Below, one piece after another: positions 12,350 through 22,979 of a stretch of 64,000 nucleotides of DNA. Under the pieces are notes generated by a model. It did no database searches, had not been told where the DNA came from, and saw nothing but the letters and a program-made list of their open reading frames with translations. Within the stretch, counting starts at the first letter, position 1. Each line of letters begins with the position of its first letter. This stretch comes from Mycocentrospora acerina (lineage: Eukaryota; Ascomycota; Dothideomycetes; Pleosporales), in assembly GCA_022701365.1 (NCBI GenBank), contig JAKUHH010000053.1:63208-127207 (forward strand), in the 5' to 3' direction. A program made the position numbers and the translations under genes.

Positions 12350-13046
12350 CTACAACGCCTTCCTCAACGCACTCTTAAACGGAATGATCTGCATATTCTC
12401 AATATCCCATGCACCCCCCTGCACATACACATCACTCTTCAGCCTCTCGACAACCTCCTCCCTCGTCTTGGCTCCAATCAACATAGCCGAGCCCTTCATC
12501 TTCGGCGGCCCAGAGTCCCCCTCCTGAATAGGCTCCTCGAGCATGGCGCCTGCAAGCGAGATGTAAATATTAGCAAATCTATTTATTCCCCCAATCAAAC
12601 AAAAAAGAAATCACCATCCTCAATCTCGACCTCACTCCCCTCTCTCTCCATCAAATCCGCCAATAGCAATAAAAAATATTCCAAAAAAGGGTATGAACCA
12701 AAAGAAGAAGAGAGACAACAAAAAAGTAAATAAGAAAAAAAAACTCACCACCCCACAGCCAAAAACTCTCGGGATCCTTCTTCAACCCCTCCAAGTGCTG
12801 TGGCCTAACCGCAATGCGCTTATCAATCGCACCGGCGAAATCCGGGATAATGACGAGCCATTCCTGCAGCGGAGCCGACGATGAAGAAGAAGAAGCCATT
12901 GTACGAGTGCGATTGTTTAGCTGAATACGTGGAGTAATTACTGGAGTTGAAGCTCGCGCGGTGATTGTGCTGCTGCTGTTGCTGCGGAAGAGGCGGCAGT
13001 GGAGAGAGGGGCGGAGAAGTGGGCGGGGAAGGAGGAGGAGGGGCAT
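12350..13046 (-). CDS. YCII-related domain protein
   Basis: Two exons, 13046-12749 and 12549-12350, giving 165 aa. The first 50 residues are Arg- and Ser-rich without acids and look like a mitochondrial targeting sequence; an internal Met (MASSSSS, residue 50) could start a cytosolic form. The YCII fold follows: EWLVIIPDFAG, DKRIAVRPQHLEGL, FWLWGGAMLEEP, then KMKGSAMLIGA and VYVQGGAWDI, ending in IIPFKSALRKAL. YCII proteins are small ferredoxin-like folds related to muconolactone isomerase; the fungal members have no settled function. The intron (12550-12748, 199 nt) is long for this window, with a GTGAGT donor, a T-rich body, a TTGCTAAT branch and TTGCAG acceptor. Confidence 0.85.
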
Positions 13047-13578
13047 ACGATTGATGAGTTTGAAGTAAGAAGAAAGACAGAGGTTGGGAGAGAGGTCAAT
13101 GGGTGGAAGAGGAGGGGGGAGATTTTATAAACTACAAGATGCGTTCTGGTGGAGAGCTTGGTTGGAGTGGAGTGTTGTTGTCGGTAGGGCGCATGAGTAC
13201 CAAGCTGCTAGCTAGACGCGGGGCCGTTGCCGATAGTTCGGAATTAACCCGCTAGATTTATGCGCGGGTTCGCGGGCATTTGGAGATGCACGAATGGGAA
13301 GAACATTGAATGTGATTAGATCAATGTGTGCAATAATTCAAACGTGAAAGATGGGCTGATGGATATTAATTGCATGTGAAGAAATGTCAATTCCTTGCTC
13401 ATTTCAAGGCTATACCTTGATGCTATCTAAACTCATAAACTCATGCGTCCAACCGAACATCCAATCGCGAGACTATCAAACGCCGTAACCCGTGCAAGAA
13501 GGAATACATAAACAACTCTCTGCTCTATCTATATCAAGCAATGTCGTAAATTGATTGGGGTACATTCAATGTCCTCGA
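13047..13578. other. Intergenic region, YCII promoter and RNR1 3' flank
   Basis: Both flanking genes read on the minus strand. The part next to 13,047 is the YCII promoter, with a purine-rich run at about 13,095-13,125. The part near 13,578 is the RNR1 3' UTR. No other feature was seen. Confidence 0.5.
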
Positions 13579-16402
13579 CTAACCGCTGCACATGATGCAC
13601 GACTCAGGGTTGTCTATCGAGCACGCAAGTACTGCATCGGCGTAAATATCACCGTCTCGTGCCTCACTGTCATCCTTCGAGTCCTCATCTTGCTTAGCGG
13701 TGGAGAGCGACTCTTCCTCCACCGGCTTGGTAGCAGGGTCAGAAGCGAGCACCTTTGGGCTGTCACCCTCTTCAATATCAGCCTTGAAGGGCTTGCTAGC
13801 CAGTGCATTCTCCTTTGGTGCACTCTTGATATCCGCGACAAGAGGTGTGGTGGCAGATGGTGTGGATACGCCGTTTGAGTCACTGGCACCGTTGGGTGTG
13901 TTGGAAGCATACATTGGCGCGGGAGCTGCAACAGGAGAACTCGAGGGCCCGTTCTGGAAACCAGGTTGACGTCTCTTGGCAGTGAGTGCTCGTGCAACAT
14001 TGGTGTCTGCAACCTTGAGAGCCTCTTGGTCGACTGTGAATTGAATGGGAGCAGAGGCAGCCATTGTGCGGAGGTAGTACATGCCAGTCTTGAGACCAAG
14101 CTTCCATCCGGCAAAGTGCATCGAGGTGATCTTGCCCATGGTGGGCTCCTTCATGTGGATGTTCAGTGACTGAGACTGATCAATAAAGGCACCACGGTCG
14201 GCGGCCATCTGAATGATGGTTCGTTGAGAGATTTCCCAAACCGTCTTGTACAGAGTCTTGGTCTCTTCGGGGATGTTGGGAATGTTCTGAATGGAACCGC
14301 CGTCGGCAATGATACGGTTCTTCATGTTCTCAGTCCAGAGACCCATGTCGACCAAATCCTTGAGCAGCCATGGGTTGACGACCTGGAACTCGCCAGCAAG
14401 CACACGACGAGAGTAGATGTTGGACGTGTAAGGCTCGAAGCACTCATTGTTGCCGAGAATCTGGGAAGTGGAGGCAGTAGGCATGGGCGCCACGAGGAGA
14501 GAGTTACGGACACCATGCTGTGCAATCTTCTCCTTCAAAGAGGCCCAGTCCCAGAGGTCAGTGGGAGTGACATTCCACATATCGTACTGGAGGATGCCTT
14601 GAGACACTGGTGAGCCCTCGTAGGTAGCATATGGGCCGAGCTCCTTGGCAATATCACACGACGATGTGAGAGCAGCGTGGTAGATGGTCTCGAAGATCTG
14701 AATGTTGAGCTTCTTGGCTTCTGGGGACTCGAACGGCAGACGCAGGGCGAGGAACGTGTCAGCAAGACCTTGCACACCAAGACCGATAGGCCTGTGACGG
14801 AAGTTGCTACGGCGTGCCTCCTCGACGGGGTAGTGGTTGACCTCGATGATCTTGTTCAAGTTGCGTGTAACAACCTGGGTGACCTCGTGAAGCTTCTTGA
14901 AATCGAACTCGCCACGCTTGTAGTCGACATAAGAGGGAAGGGCAAGGGAGGCCAAGTTGCACACAGCAACCTCGTCGGGGGCAGTGTACTCGACAATCTC
15001 AGTGCACAGGTTGGAGCTCCGGATGGTACCCAAGTTCTTCTGGTTGCTCTTCCTGTTGCAGGCGTCCTTGTAGAGCATGAAGGGGTTGCCGGTCTCAGTC
15101 TGGGCCTCGAGAATAGCATACCAAAGCTTTTGGGCACGCACTGTCTCGCGTCCCTTGTTCTGACGCTCATATGAGGTGTAGAGCTCCTCGAACTCGTCGC
15201 CGTAAACGTCGGCAAGACCGGGGCATTCGTTGGGGCACATCAGTGTCCACTCGCCGTTCTCTTGGACACGCTTCATGAACAGGTCTGGGATCCACAAGGC
15301 GTAGAAGAGATCGCGGGCACGGACTTCTTCCTTGCCGTGGTTCTTGCGCAAGTCAAGGAAGCCGAAGACGTCAGCGTGCCATGGCTCGAGATAGATGGCA
15401 AAGGCACCTGGGCGCTTGTTGCCACCTTGATCGACGTAGCGGGCTGTGTTGTTGTAGACGCGGAGCATGGGGATGAGACCGTTTGATGTTCCGTTGGTTC
15501 CGCCAATGTAGGCACCAGTGGCACGAATGCGGTGCACATTGAGACCAATACCGCCAGCAGTCTTGGAGATCAAGGCACATGTCTTGAGGGTGTCGTAGAT
15601 GCCCTCGATGCTGTCCTCCTTCATGTCGATGAGGAAGCACGAGGACATTTGTGGGGACGGTGTCCCTGCGTTGAACAGTGTGGGGGAGGCATGTGTGAAG
15701 TACTTCTGGGACATGTACTCGTATGTCTCAATGGCCTTCTCAATGTCTTCGCCGTGGATGCCGACAGCAACACGCATCAGCATATGTTGGGGGCGTTCGG
15801 CAACCTTGCCGTTGATACGGAGGAGATATGAGCGCTCGAGCGTCTTGAAGCCGAAGAACTGGTAGTTGAAGTCACGGTCGTAGACGATGGCCGAGTTGAG
15901 CTCGTCGGCGTGGGCCTGCACAAAGTCGTGCACTGACTTTGAGATCATGGGCTGGCTGGTGCCGTTCTTGGGGTTGACGTAGGTGTAGAGATCCGAGATG
16001 ACTGCAGAAAACTTCTTCTTGGTCTGCTTGTGGAGGTTTGCTACGGCGATACGTGCGGCGAGGATGGCGTAGTCGGGATGTGTGGTCGTCATGTATGCTG
16101 CCGTCTCAGCGGCCTGTGAAGGGGTTAGTTGGTGCTTAGTCGAGAGCAGGTCGCGTCATGCACGTACCAAGTCGTCGAGCTGGACGGTGGTCACGCCCTG
16201 GTAGACGCCAGAGATGACCTTCATTGTGATGGCAGCGGGGTCGACATGGTCGGGGTCGAGGCCGTAACACAACCTCGACACGCGGGCTGTGATCTTGTCG
16301 AACTGCACGCGTTCCTTGCGTCCGTCTGGGGCTCGTGGTCAGCGGACAGTCGTGGGGACGAGGGGAGAAGACTTTTTGCATACCACGCTTGAAGACGAAC
16401 AT
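13579..16402 (-). CDS. RNR1: Ribonucleoside-diphosphate reductase large subunit (R1)
   Basis: Class I ribonucleotide reductase large subunit, which makes dNDPs from NDPs with the R2 subunit in the cytosol. Three exons, 16402-16384 (only 19 nt), 16325-16168 and 16113-13579, give 903 aa. Introns of 58 and 54 nt have GTATGC and GTACGT donors. The joined N-terminus reads MFVFKRDGRKERV..., the ATP-cone type start of eukaryotic R1. Landmarks are SSCFLIDMKED (active-site disulfide Cys), MCPNECPGL, NLCTEI (thiyl-radical Cys region), and the mobile C-terminal pair in ESCIMCSG. A low-complexity Ser/Pro/acidic linker of roughly 130 residues separates the core from this tail. The minute first exon is easily missed by gene finders. 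It is divergent to the bL17m gene over 392 bp. Confidence 0.97.
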
Positions 16403-16794
16403 GGTGGAGTGGGCAAGGTATTACGAAGAGGTGGTACAAGGGCGGGCTGGACAAGGGAGACAGGCTATGGGCGAGGGAGGGAGTGCAAGAGCAAAGGCTG
16501 CGAGGGGCAGAAGTCTTAAAGCAAAATAGTCCACGACGCGCTGGGACGCGAGAGCAACACCCCAGCAACGCGTCTGCTTGCTTTGTCAGATCGCGCTAGA
16601 GGTGTGCTGGCAGGCTGGCGGAAGTGGTTGCGTCGGCGAAACACGCGCCGACGTCTGAGCTTTTCGAGAATGTCGAATTGCACGCCCGCGGGCAAGCAGA
16701 GTATGAGAGAGCGGCCTTGGCTCCACCATCCACCATCCACCTCCCACCTCCACCTTTGCCATTGTAGAGTTTTTGCCAGCACCAATTGCCCGGC
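16403..16794. promoter_or_regulatory. Divergent RNR1 / bL17m promoter with MCB-like sites
   Basis: The 392-bp gap between the RNR1 and bL17m start codons holds four ACGCG cores at about 16536-16540, 16546-16550, 16568-16573 (full ACGCGT) and 16643-16647. In yeasts ACGCGT is the MluI cell-cycle box bound by MBF, which drives RNR genes at G1/S. The sites are seen directly. Their binding by the fungal MBF homologue is inferred from that knowledge. No clear TATA box was seen. Confidence 0.55.
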
Positions 16795-17624
16795 ATGGCG
16801 GGTGGTCACATGAAATACCGCCATCTCTCGCGCTCGTCCTCGCACCGACAGGCCCTCCTGCGCAATCTCGTCACATCGCTCTTCCGGCACGAATCCATAG
16901 CCACGACATGGCACAAGGCAAAGGAAGCCCAGCGTTTGGCGGAGAAGCTGGTCACGCTGGGAAAGAAGAACACAGAGGCCTCGAGGCGGCGAGCGCACCA
17001 AATATTCTACGTAGGCCGCTCTAGCGTCCCTGCGCCCGCTGCCATACTGACGGCTGCTGCCAGGACCCCAATGAATTGGTCCCCAAGCTCTTTGGGCCCA
17101 TACGAGAGCGCTACGCCAGCCGGCCAGGCGGCTACACACGTGTCCTCCGCATCGAGCCCATGAAGGAAGACCAGGCAGAGTCCGCCCTGCTCGAATTTGT
17201 CGACGGCCCCAAAGACATGCGCTTTGCCATGACTGCCAAGGTAATGGCGAATTTGAAGCGCAGCCAGGAACCCTCCAAGGAGCAAGCCCGCAAAGTAGAA
17301 CAAGTCACAAAATACCGCGATGACGGCGTAAACGAGCTACGAGAAATGGTCAAGTTGATGAGGATCGAGCAGAAGGGAGGCATGGACGAGAGGAGACTTG
17401 CTGCGCCCCAGACAGTCTACCCCACGGAATGGATCAGGAGGGACATGCACTATGCTGAAGAAGTCAAATTCTACAAACACCCCAACAAGATTCCAAAGGG
17501 ACTGAAACAGAGGCGACTGGCGGCGAAGAAGGCCGGGAAAAAGGTCACTGCTACCGAGGAGGGAGAGAGTGACTTGGTGGCAAAGCAGGTTAAAGTTGAT
17601 GAGCCTGCAAAGCAGGCGGTATGA
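16795..17624 (+). CDS. Mitochondrial ribosomal protein bL17m
   Basis: Mitochondrial large-subunit protein of the bacterial L17 family (yeast Mrpl8). Two exons, 16795-17010 and 17064-17624, give 258 aa. The start MAGGHMKYRHLSR is typical of L17; an in-frame ATG three codons upstream is possible. Exon 1 carries the conserved HRQALLRNLVTSLF and KAKEAQRLAEKLVTLGK blocks. Exon 2 continues PNELVPKLFGPIRERY, RPGGYTRVLRI and SALLEFVDGP. A long basic C-terminal extension (about residues 140-258), rich in Lys, is usual for fungal mitoribosomal L17. The 53-nt intron (17011-17063) is phase 0 with a GTAGGC donor and GCCAG acceptor. Confidence 0.93.
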
Positions 17625-17954
17625 GTGCCAGTAAATACTGTATTCAACCATGTACTATACAATGTTAACATGTCATGCATTGCCCCATGTTCCTTTCTTG
17701 CAATCCAACTCCAATCCTACAGTTCGCCGCGTAGTGCCCCGTACTCTATTTCAAGCACAGACTTTCTATGCTTATTTCAGCCAATTCCGAGGGTGCTCAA
17801 ACACTCGAGACGTGCAGCTGTAGTGGAGGTAGTGTAGAAAGACGATTGTGCTGTTCGCACGTGAATTGTAACAATTACAATTAATTACCTTAACAATCTT
17901 ATCTGTACAGCATGGTCCACCCGTTCAATATCGGCGAATCATCGTCTCCCCCTC
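17625..17954. other. Convergent 3' intergenic region
   Basis: About 330 bp between the bL17m and Dabb gene ends, presumably both 3' UTRs. Nothing else was seen. Confidence 0.5.
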
Positions 17955-18525
17955 CTACCCCGCCTTCGTGAACACTCCATCTTGATAGTCGACGACAAGA
18001 GTCTGCTCAACCACCGCACCAGCAGCCTCCTTGAAGGCCTTGTGAACCGGATCCTCGTTCACATAGTAATCTCTGTCCGCATTGGAGTAGAATTGCAGGA
18101 TAAAAGCATGGCTCATTCCGTTCTGGCACTGCATCAGCATTGTCTGGACCAATTCACACTGAGAACACGGTGTCACGTTACCTGTAGCTTCTCAATGGAA
18201 ATGTCTTTCCCACCTGACAACGATGCGATGTACGGCCTGTGTGTACTCGGGTCGACGCATGCTCTCTTCAAAGCAATAAATTTCGAGGCAATCTGAATAC
18301 ACGTCTTAGCTTGACGACGCACGGCAAGCTTGCAGCTCTCACCTCCTTGATGGCGATCGGACTAGCGCTGTCTTTGAACTGGAAGAGGACAATGTGCGTA
18401 GTGTACGGAACAATTGGCGCATGAGGACCAAACAGCATGCCCTGCCATTGCCGGAAGAAAAGCAAGAAGCAAGAGAAGACCAGAACGAGCATCAACGTGC
18501 CAAAGGCTTTCCGGGGAACAATCAT
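17955..18525 (-). CDS. Dabb (stress-responsive A/B barrel) protein with N-terminal anchor
   Basis: Three exons, 18525-18343, 18292-18182 and 18122-17955, all phase 0, give 153 aa. Introns are 50 and 59 nt. Residues 10-25 (LMLVLVFSCFLLFF) form one membrane segment, followed by the Dabb fold: PYTTHIVLFQFK, the IASKFIAL helix, YIASLSGGKDISIE, SHAFILQFYSNADRDYYV, DPVHKAFKE and LVVDYQDG. Dabb proteins are dimeric alpha+beta barrels linked to stress or small-molecule handling; some plant members are cyclases. I chose the ATG that gives the short tail before the membrane segment; one 36 codons upstream is in frame. The role in this fungus is unknown. Confidence 0.82.
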
Positions 18526-19129
18526 TCTGGCAGAGGGCCGATCCCTGTCCGAGTATCGAAGCGATCGATGGATACGATCACTACAGGTAAAAGTATACGA
18601 GATGGATCCGCTGCAGATGGCCGGCTCAGACACCGGTTGTCAACAAGGAGCTCGTATTACCATCCACTCTGCCATCTCTCCTGAGAGCCGCTTCTGCACG
18701 TGAGGGAGGTGAGCGCTAAGCCACAAGCTCTTGGAGGATGCGGGAGGCTAGGCCCAAGCTCCATGGCAGCGCAAGCATGCAGTGACGTACCGTGCCTGAA
18801 CATCAATGGGGCAGAATCTTCACAACCAGGCCAGTTCTCCATAGCAATTTCATCATACAGTGGCTACCGTGCGCGCACGTCCAGACTCTGGCCCAAGGCG
18901 AACCAATCGTTCTAGCCGGCTGCCACGATGGGAACTTGGATTTCTCCACGCGAATGTCATACACTAACATGCCAAGCCTGACGTCACGTACATGTCAGGT
19001 GCAAGCCCATTGCGTGCTGTTCCAGTACAAAAGCAACCGTTGTCCCTTGTCTTCTTGCTCTCCATCATCCAGTCAACAACTCTCCATCACCACATCTTCT
19101 TCATCTCCAACCACATCACCCCATTCACC
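18526..19129. other. Divergent intergenic region
   Basis: Promoter space between the Dabb gene (minus) and the small membrane protein gene (plus). The last 100 bp are pyrimidine-rich (many TCT and CAC triplets), typical of a fungal 5' leader. No other feature was seen. Confidence 0.5.
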
Positions 19130-19744
19130 ATGTCTCTCAGCTGTAAGTACACACTCTGTTTGTTTGGACAGTGAATGACGCAGTTGATGCACCCCGCCTC
19201 ATACCATGCCATTGATACATGATGAGGATACCAATTGCTAACATTCACCTCTTAGACCTTCCCTCCGTCAAGCCCTCTGCCATTGCCCTCGGCACGGCCT
19301 TCAACCACGCCATCTCCCTTGCTGTCCTCGGCCCCGTCTTTGGTGACGCGTACCGTCGCGCACAGCAGGCCAACTCCAAGGAGGAGTACTTCAACAGCAA
19401 GGAGGCCGCCACCGCTGCCGCCTCGTGGGGAAGCTCCATTGTCGGCTCTGCCGTCCAGACCTACGGTGTTGCTGCTCTCATCAACGCCACTGGCACCCTC
19501 ACCTACAAGGGCGCTGCGTACCTCGGCTCCTTGATCTTCTTCGCTTCCGCTGCTCCTTCTGTATGTCCATCACATTGATTTAGCTTGTGACATTGACTAA
19601 CATTTATAGATTGTCTCCCAGGTCCTGACTGAGAAGCGCCCCGTTGACACCATCCTCGTTGGTGGCGTTGCCCGTGTTCTCGAGACTGTCGGCCTCAGCT
19701 TGTTCCTCACCTACTGGGGAACCCGCACCAACCCCTTTGAGTAA
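19130..19744 (+). CDS. Small multi-span membrane protein, 150 aa
   Basis: Three exons, 19130-19142 (13 nt), 19256-19560 and 19610-19744, give 150 aa. Introns are 113 and 49 nt with GTAAGT and GTATGT donors and GCTAAC / GACTAAC branch sites. The codon use is strongly biased to C-ending codons, as in highly expressed fungal genes. Hydrophobic segments lie around residues 15-35, 70-95, 95-110 and 120-142. Recognisable pieces are PSAIALGTAFNHAISL, EAATAAASWGSSIVGSAVQ and LETVGLSLFLTYWGTRTN. No signal peptide is evident. I do not recognise the family with certainty; a DUF1761-like protein is a guess only. The tiny first exon means the true N-terminus, MSLSYLPSV, would be missed without intron modelling. 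Confidence 0.8.
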
Positions 19745-20432
19745 ATATCTCGCTAGCGGATGGTGACGAAAGCGTTGAACTTTTTTTTTCTTCAGAGCCT
19801 AAGATTATTATGACGTGGAAGACGACACAAAACGTGGAGAGCACTGAGCTGCTCGCAGTATGACATGTAACATTATACAATAATGAACTGTTCGAATTTC
19901 AAACATTCCAATTGCACATGTGTGATGATTGTGTATTGATTGATTGTCAGTTGTTGTTTTGGCATGAGATATTTGTCGCGGGAGCAGTAAACCAGACGTC
20001 ATCAATAGCCGAGCTTGATATGTCGATCTACCGATCTCCTGCGGGACGGCAAGTTCCGGATCTCGCAACACCAGCTCCTAATGGCAACAAAGATGTCTAA
20101 TTCAAAAATCAAGCTAACAAACAAGACAAATCAAATTATGCAAAGTATGATTGTCACACCATGAATTTTGATCATTCCAAAGAGTCAGGATGCACTTTGT
20201 CTCTCTCTTTTTTTTCTTTTTTCATTTTTCATAAAACAAACTACCCGCCCACACCCTGGATATTTCCGACCCCCCCCTCCAACCTCCTTCTAGATGAGGA
20301 TCAGTACCAAGACAGAATGAATCCAAGGCCAAGACCAAGACTAATTAAGACCCCAAGACGATGATTTCCGATCTATTCCGCCGAGGTGGACCGAGCTGAG
20401 CCGAGCCGAGCGGAATGGGGAGGGAACGGAAG

Positions 20433-20460
20433 GGGAGGAGAGGGGGAGGGGGAGGGGAAG
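20433..20460 (+). repeat. G-rich tract with quadruplex-forming pattern
   Basis: Several runs of four or five Gs are separated by one or two As, preceded by GAGCC repeats at about 20,392-20,412. The pattern of four G-runs with short loops fits a G-quadruplex on the plus strand. Function is not shown. Confidence 0.5.
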
Positions 20461-20940
20461 AAGACGAAACTAAACTAAACTAAACTAAACTAAATTTGAT
20501 TAGACGATTTGAACTGTTTTGTGTTGTAGTTTGGTCGTGGTGATGAAAATGGTGATGGATTGTAACTATTAAAATTGTTTTGGGGTTTTATTCCAAGTTT
20601 AAATTCACAAAAATGTATATAGTTAAATATGCAAAGATGATTAGAAATGTAGAGTTTCTCTATTCTACTTGCCTTGCCTTGCCTTAATTTGCTAGTTGGT
20701 AGATGTTCAAGCTGTGTGCGTGCGTGTGTGCGAACTTGCTGCAGCAACAGGGAAGAATTGAGAAAGAAAAATAATTATTTGTGGGTAGTAGTAGTAGTAG
20801 TATTTAACTCCTCAACTTTTTATTATTTCTCAGTGAATAGTAAATGTGATTGAATACTTAGTCTGACAATCAATCGATCATACAATCATACAATTTTTTT
20901 ACCTTGAATGAATGAATCCAAGTGATTTTTCTTTTCTTTC

Positions 20941-20942
<2 letters not shown>

Positions 20943-20990
<48 letters not shown>
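20943..20990 (+). repeat. (GA)24 microsatellite
   Basis: Uninterrupted GA dinucleotide run of 48 nt. It faces a (CT)11 run 65 bp downstream, so the two are inverted with respect to each other. Confidence 0.95.
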
Positions 20991-20995
<5 letters not shown>

Positions 20996-21055
20996 GGGTT
21001 AAAAAAGTGTTTACCTATCCCTTTCATCTAACATATGCTTGGTTGTCACTTTAAC

Positions 21056-21077
21056 CTCTCTCTCTCTCTCTCTCTCT
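21056..21077 (+). repeat. (CT)11 microsatellite
   Basis: Uninterrupted CT run of 22 nt, complementary to the GA run upstream. Confidence 0.95.
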
Positions 21078-21364
21078 GCATATACATGTACATCCGCACA
21101 AGACATTTAAATCCTTAATTCTTTTTTTTTCTCTTTGAATAAATATTCTTCACTACCACTCTCTTCGACGTCTTTTCTCTGAACAAAAAAATAATGAAAA
21201 AATATTACAAACAAAACACTTTGATACCTTGATATCTTAAGAAAAGGCTTGGAAATCGGAGAAAAAATAACAATAATAATATTTGTCTCACAACCCCTCT
21301 TCCTTCTCTATCCTATTCTTTCTATACTAATATACATGCAAAACCAACTACCACAAACACACCA

Positions 21365-22453
21365 CTAGGTCAAATACTCGGTATCAACCCAAGACTCCCT
21401 CTGCCACCCTTGGCCCAAAACCTCCTCCTCCTTGACCCTCTTATTCAGCTCAGACGTCCAATTGGCCCTCGGCCCTGCCGCGCCTGGCCCCTCATTCTTA
21501 TACTCCCTGTACCACACATCCTCTACGCTCTGGACGTTGTCCCATCGCTGCCACCCTTCGGGGCGCACCACATCGCCGAGATAGCTCTTCTGGAAGACGG
21601 TGCGGCTAAATGGGCGCCATGGCCTGCCTAGGACGGTGGAATTGGGTCCGCTGGACCCCGAGACGTTGACCTCGTTGAAGACGTAAATGGCAGTGTTGTT
21701 GGCGGCGTCGCGGCCGCTGGCGGTGATGAAGCCCGTGCCAATGGTTTCAATGTCAATTTTGTGGAACCAGGCGCGGGCGCGTAGGCCAAAGATGAAGTCG
21801 ACGGCGCCGTTGACAAAGGACTTGGCGTAGATTTGGCGACCTTCGTTGGCATAGATGGTGTCTTGGTAGCCGGTGAAGCTGCAGCCGTAGAAGCCTTGGT
21901 TGGTTCGTTGGGCGCTGAGGGCGAGGGCTTGCCCGTTTCGTGCAGACTGTCCAAAGGTGTTGGCAATGTTGAGGTTGTAGATTTTGACGTTGCTGGTCCA
22001 GAGGCGGAGGGTCGAGGTGGCGTCGTTGTTGGCGAGGCCGGGCGTATTGCGAGAGAGGTTGTAAGTGAGGGTTACCTCATTGTCGCGGTAGGAGCGCGTG
22101 TCACGCGTGTACCCTTGGATGGTGAGGGCGCCAATCAGGGGCCCAATGTAGACTTGCTCTTCGTAGGTGCCGGGGAAGACGAAGATGGATTGTGGGGTGG
22201 TGTCATTGTGCAGGGCGATGACGGCGGCGCTGATGTTGGCATAGCTGCCGGGGTACTTTCCAGAGGCATCGACGACTACAGCACCCTTGGCTGGAGTTGT
22301 TTGTGCCTTGCTGCGAGTGGTGGTGGTGGATGCATCAATGACTAAGGAGTCACTGCTTACACTAACCTCTACATCTCGTCGCTCCCGCCCAGGAGCAGCC
22401 AAGGTAGCGCAAAGGAGAGAAGCGAGAACGATAAGACGACGAAGTCCCGGCAT
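21365..22453 (-). CDS. Secreted pectin methylesterase
   Basis: Carbohydrate esterase family 8 pectinesterase, which de-esterifies plant cell-wall pectin outside the cell. Intronless, 362 aa. The N-terminus is a signal peptide (LRRLIVLASLLCATLAAP, about residues 4-21), followed by a Ser/Thr-rich stretch to residue 55. Family landmarks are GQALAL at 174-179, GYQDTIYA with the proton-donor Asp at 198, GAVDFIFG with the nucleophile Asp at 219, and LGRPW with the substrate Arg at 277. All catalytic positions are present, so it should be active. Several N-glycosylation sequons (NTT, NVS, NST) occur. It suggests a plant-associated or saprotrophic life style. No other pectin gene lies nearby. Confidence 0.95.
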   Translation of the reverse strand: MPGLRRLIVLASLLCATLAAPGRERRDVEVSVSSDSLVIDASTTTTRSKAQTTPAKGAVVVDASGKYPGSYANISAAVIALHNDTTPQSIFVFPGTYEEQVYIGPLIGALTIQGYTRDTRSYRDNEVTLTYNLSRNTPGLANNDATSTLRLWTSNVKIYNLNIANTFGQSARNGQALALSAQRTNQGFYGCSFTGYQDTIYANEGRQIYAKSFVNGAVDFIFGLRARAWFHKIDIETIGTGFITASGRDAANNTAIYVFNEVNVSGSSGPNSTVLGRPWRPFSRTVFQKSYLGDVVRPEGWQRWDNVQSVEDVWYREYKNEGPGAAGPRANWTSELNKRVKEEEVLGQGWQRESWVDTEYLT

Positions 22454-22979
22454 GATAATGAGTGTGTCTAGTTGAAAGCCCGAGGTCTTGTCGAACGATT
22501 AGCCGGGTTCTCAAGATACTATATATATAGCAATGTATATAAATATTTTCTCATTGTGGAAAAAGGGAAATCTCTTAGAAAAAGGGCCTTCGCATGTGTC
22601 AGCGGTACTTACCAAGATCACCAAGCTTTAATTTCTTTCCTCTTGGATGTTTGGTCGGAAATTGCCATGCTTTATGTTTCAGCAAGCTCGGCTAAGTGGT
22701 ACTTTCTCCTAGACGGCACGTTTCTTCATAAACGCGTAATTATTCCGTGCAAAGCCCATTCTTTCAGCCACAATTCGGCAGCTATACACTATACAAGGCA
22801 CAAACCCGCGGCTTCACACTGCCATATTGCGGGGGACAAACTTGGGGGAGGGTAATTCTTAATTGGTGGTGACTTGCAGTTCCGCCAATGGTAGTCCCTC
22901 CAACATGTTGCGGGTGAATGTGGGGAAATATCCCTGGTCATGCATAAGGGCCGATGCGCGGCTCGATGTAGCATCTTAA
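22454..22979. other. Pectinesterase promoter and MLH3 3' flank
   Basis: Both flanking genes read on the minus strand. A TATATATA element at about 22,520-22,528, some 70 bp upstream of the pectinesterase start, is a candidate TATA box. Nothing else was seen. Confidence 0.5.

Larger units (their letters stand above)
19745..21364. other. 1.6-kb convergent region rich in simple repeats
   Basis: No gene is supported between the small membrane protein and the pectinesterase, whose 3' ends face each other. It contains a G-rich tract (20,433-20,460), ACTAA repeats (about 20,466-20,493), TAG repeats (about 20,786-20,803), a GA tract and a CT tract. AT-rich DNA follows up to the pectinesterase stop. 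Confidence 0.55.

Noticed and set aside
12614..12651. Possible cassette exon inside the YCII intron (a GTGATTTC donor follows)
   Set aside because: There is no good acceptor, and the YCII fold is complete when the whole 199-nt intron is removed.
13579..16092. Long open frames inside RNR1 on both strands
   Set aside because: They are shadows caused by the biased codon use of RNR1; their products have no features of their own.
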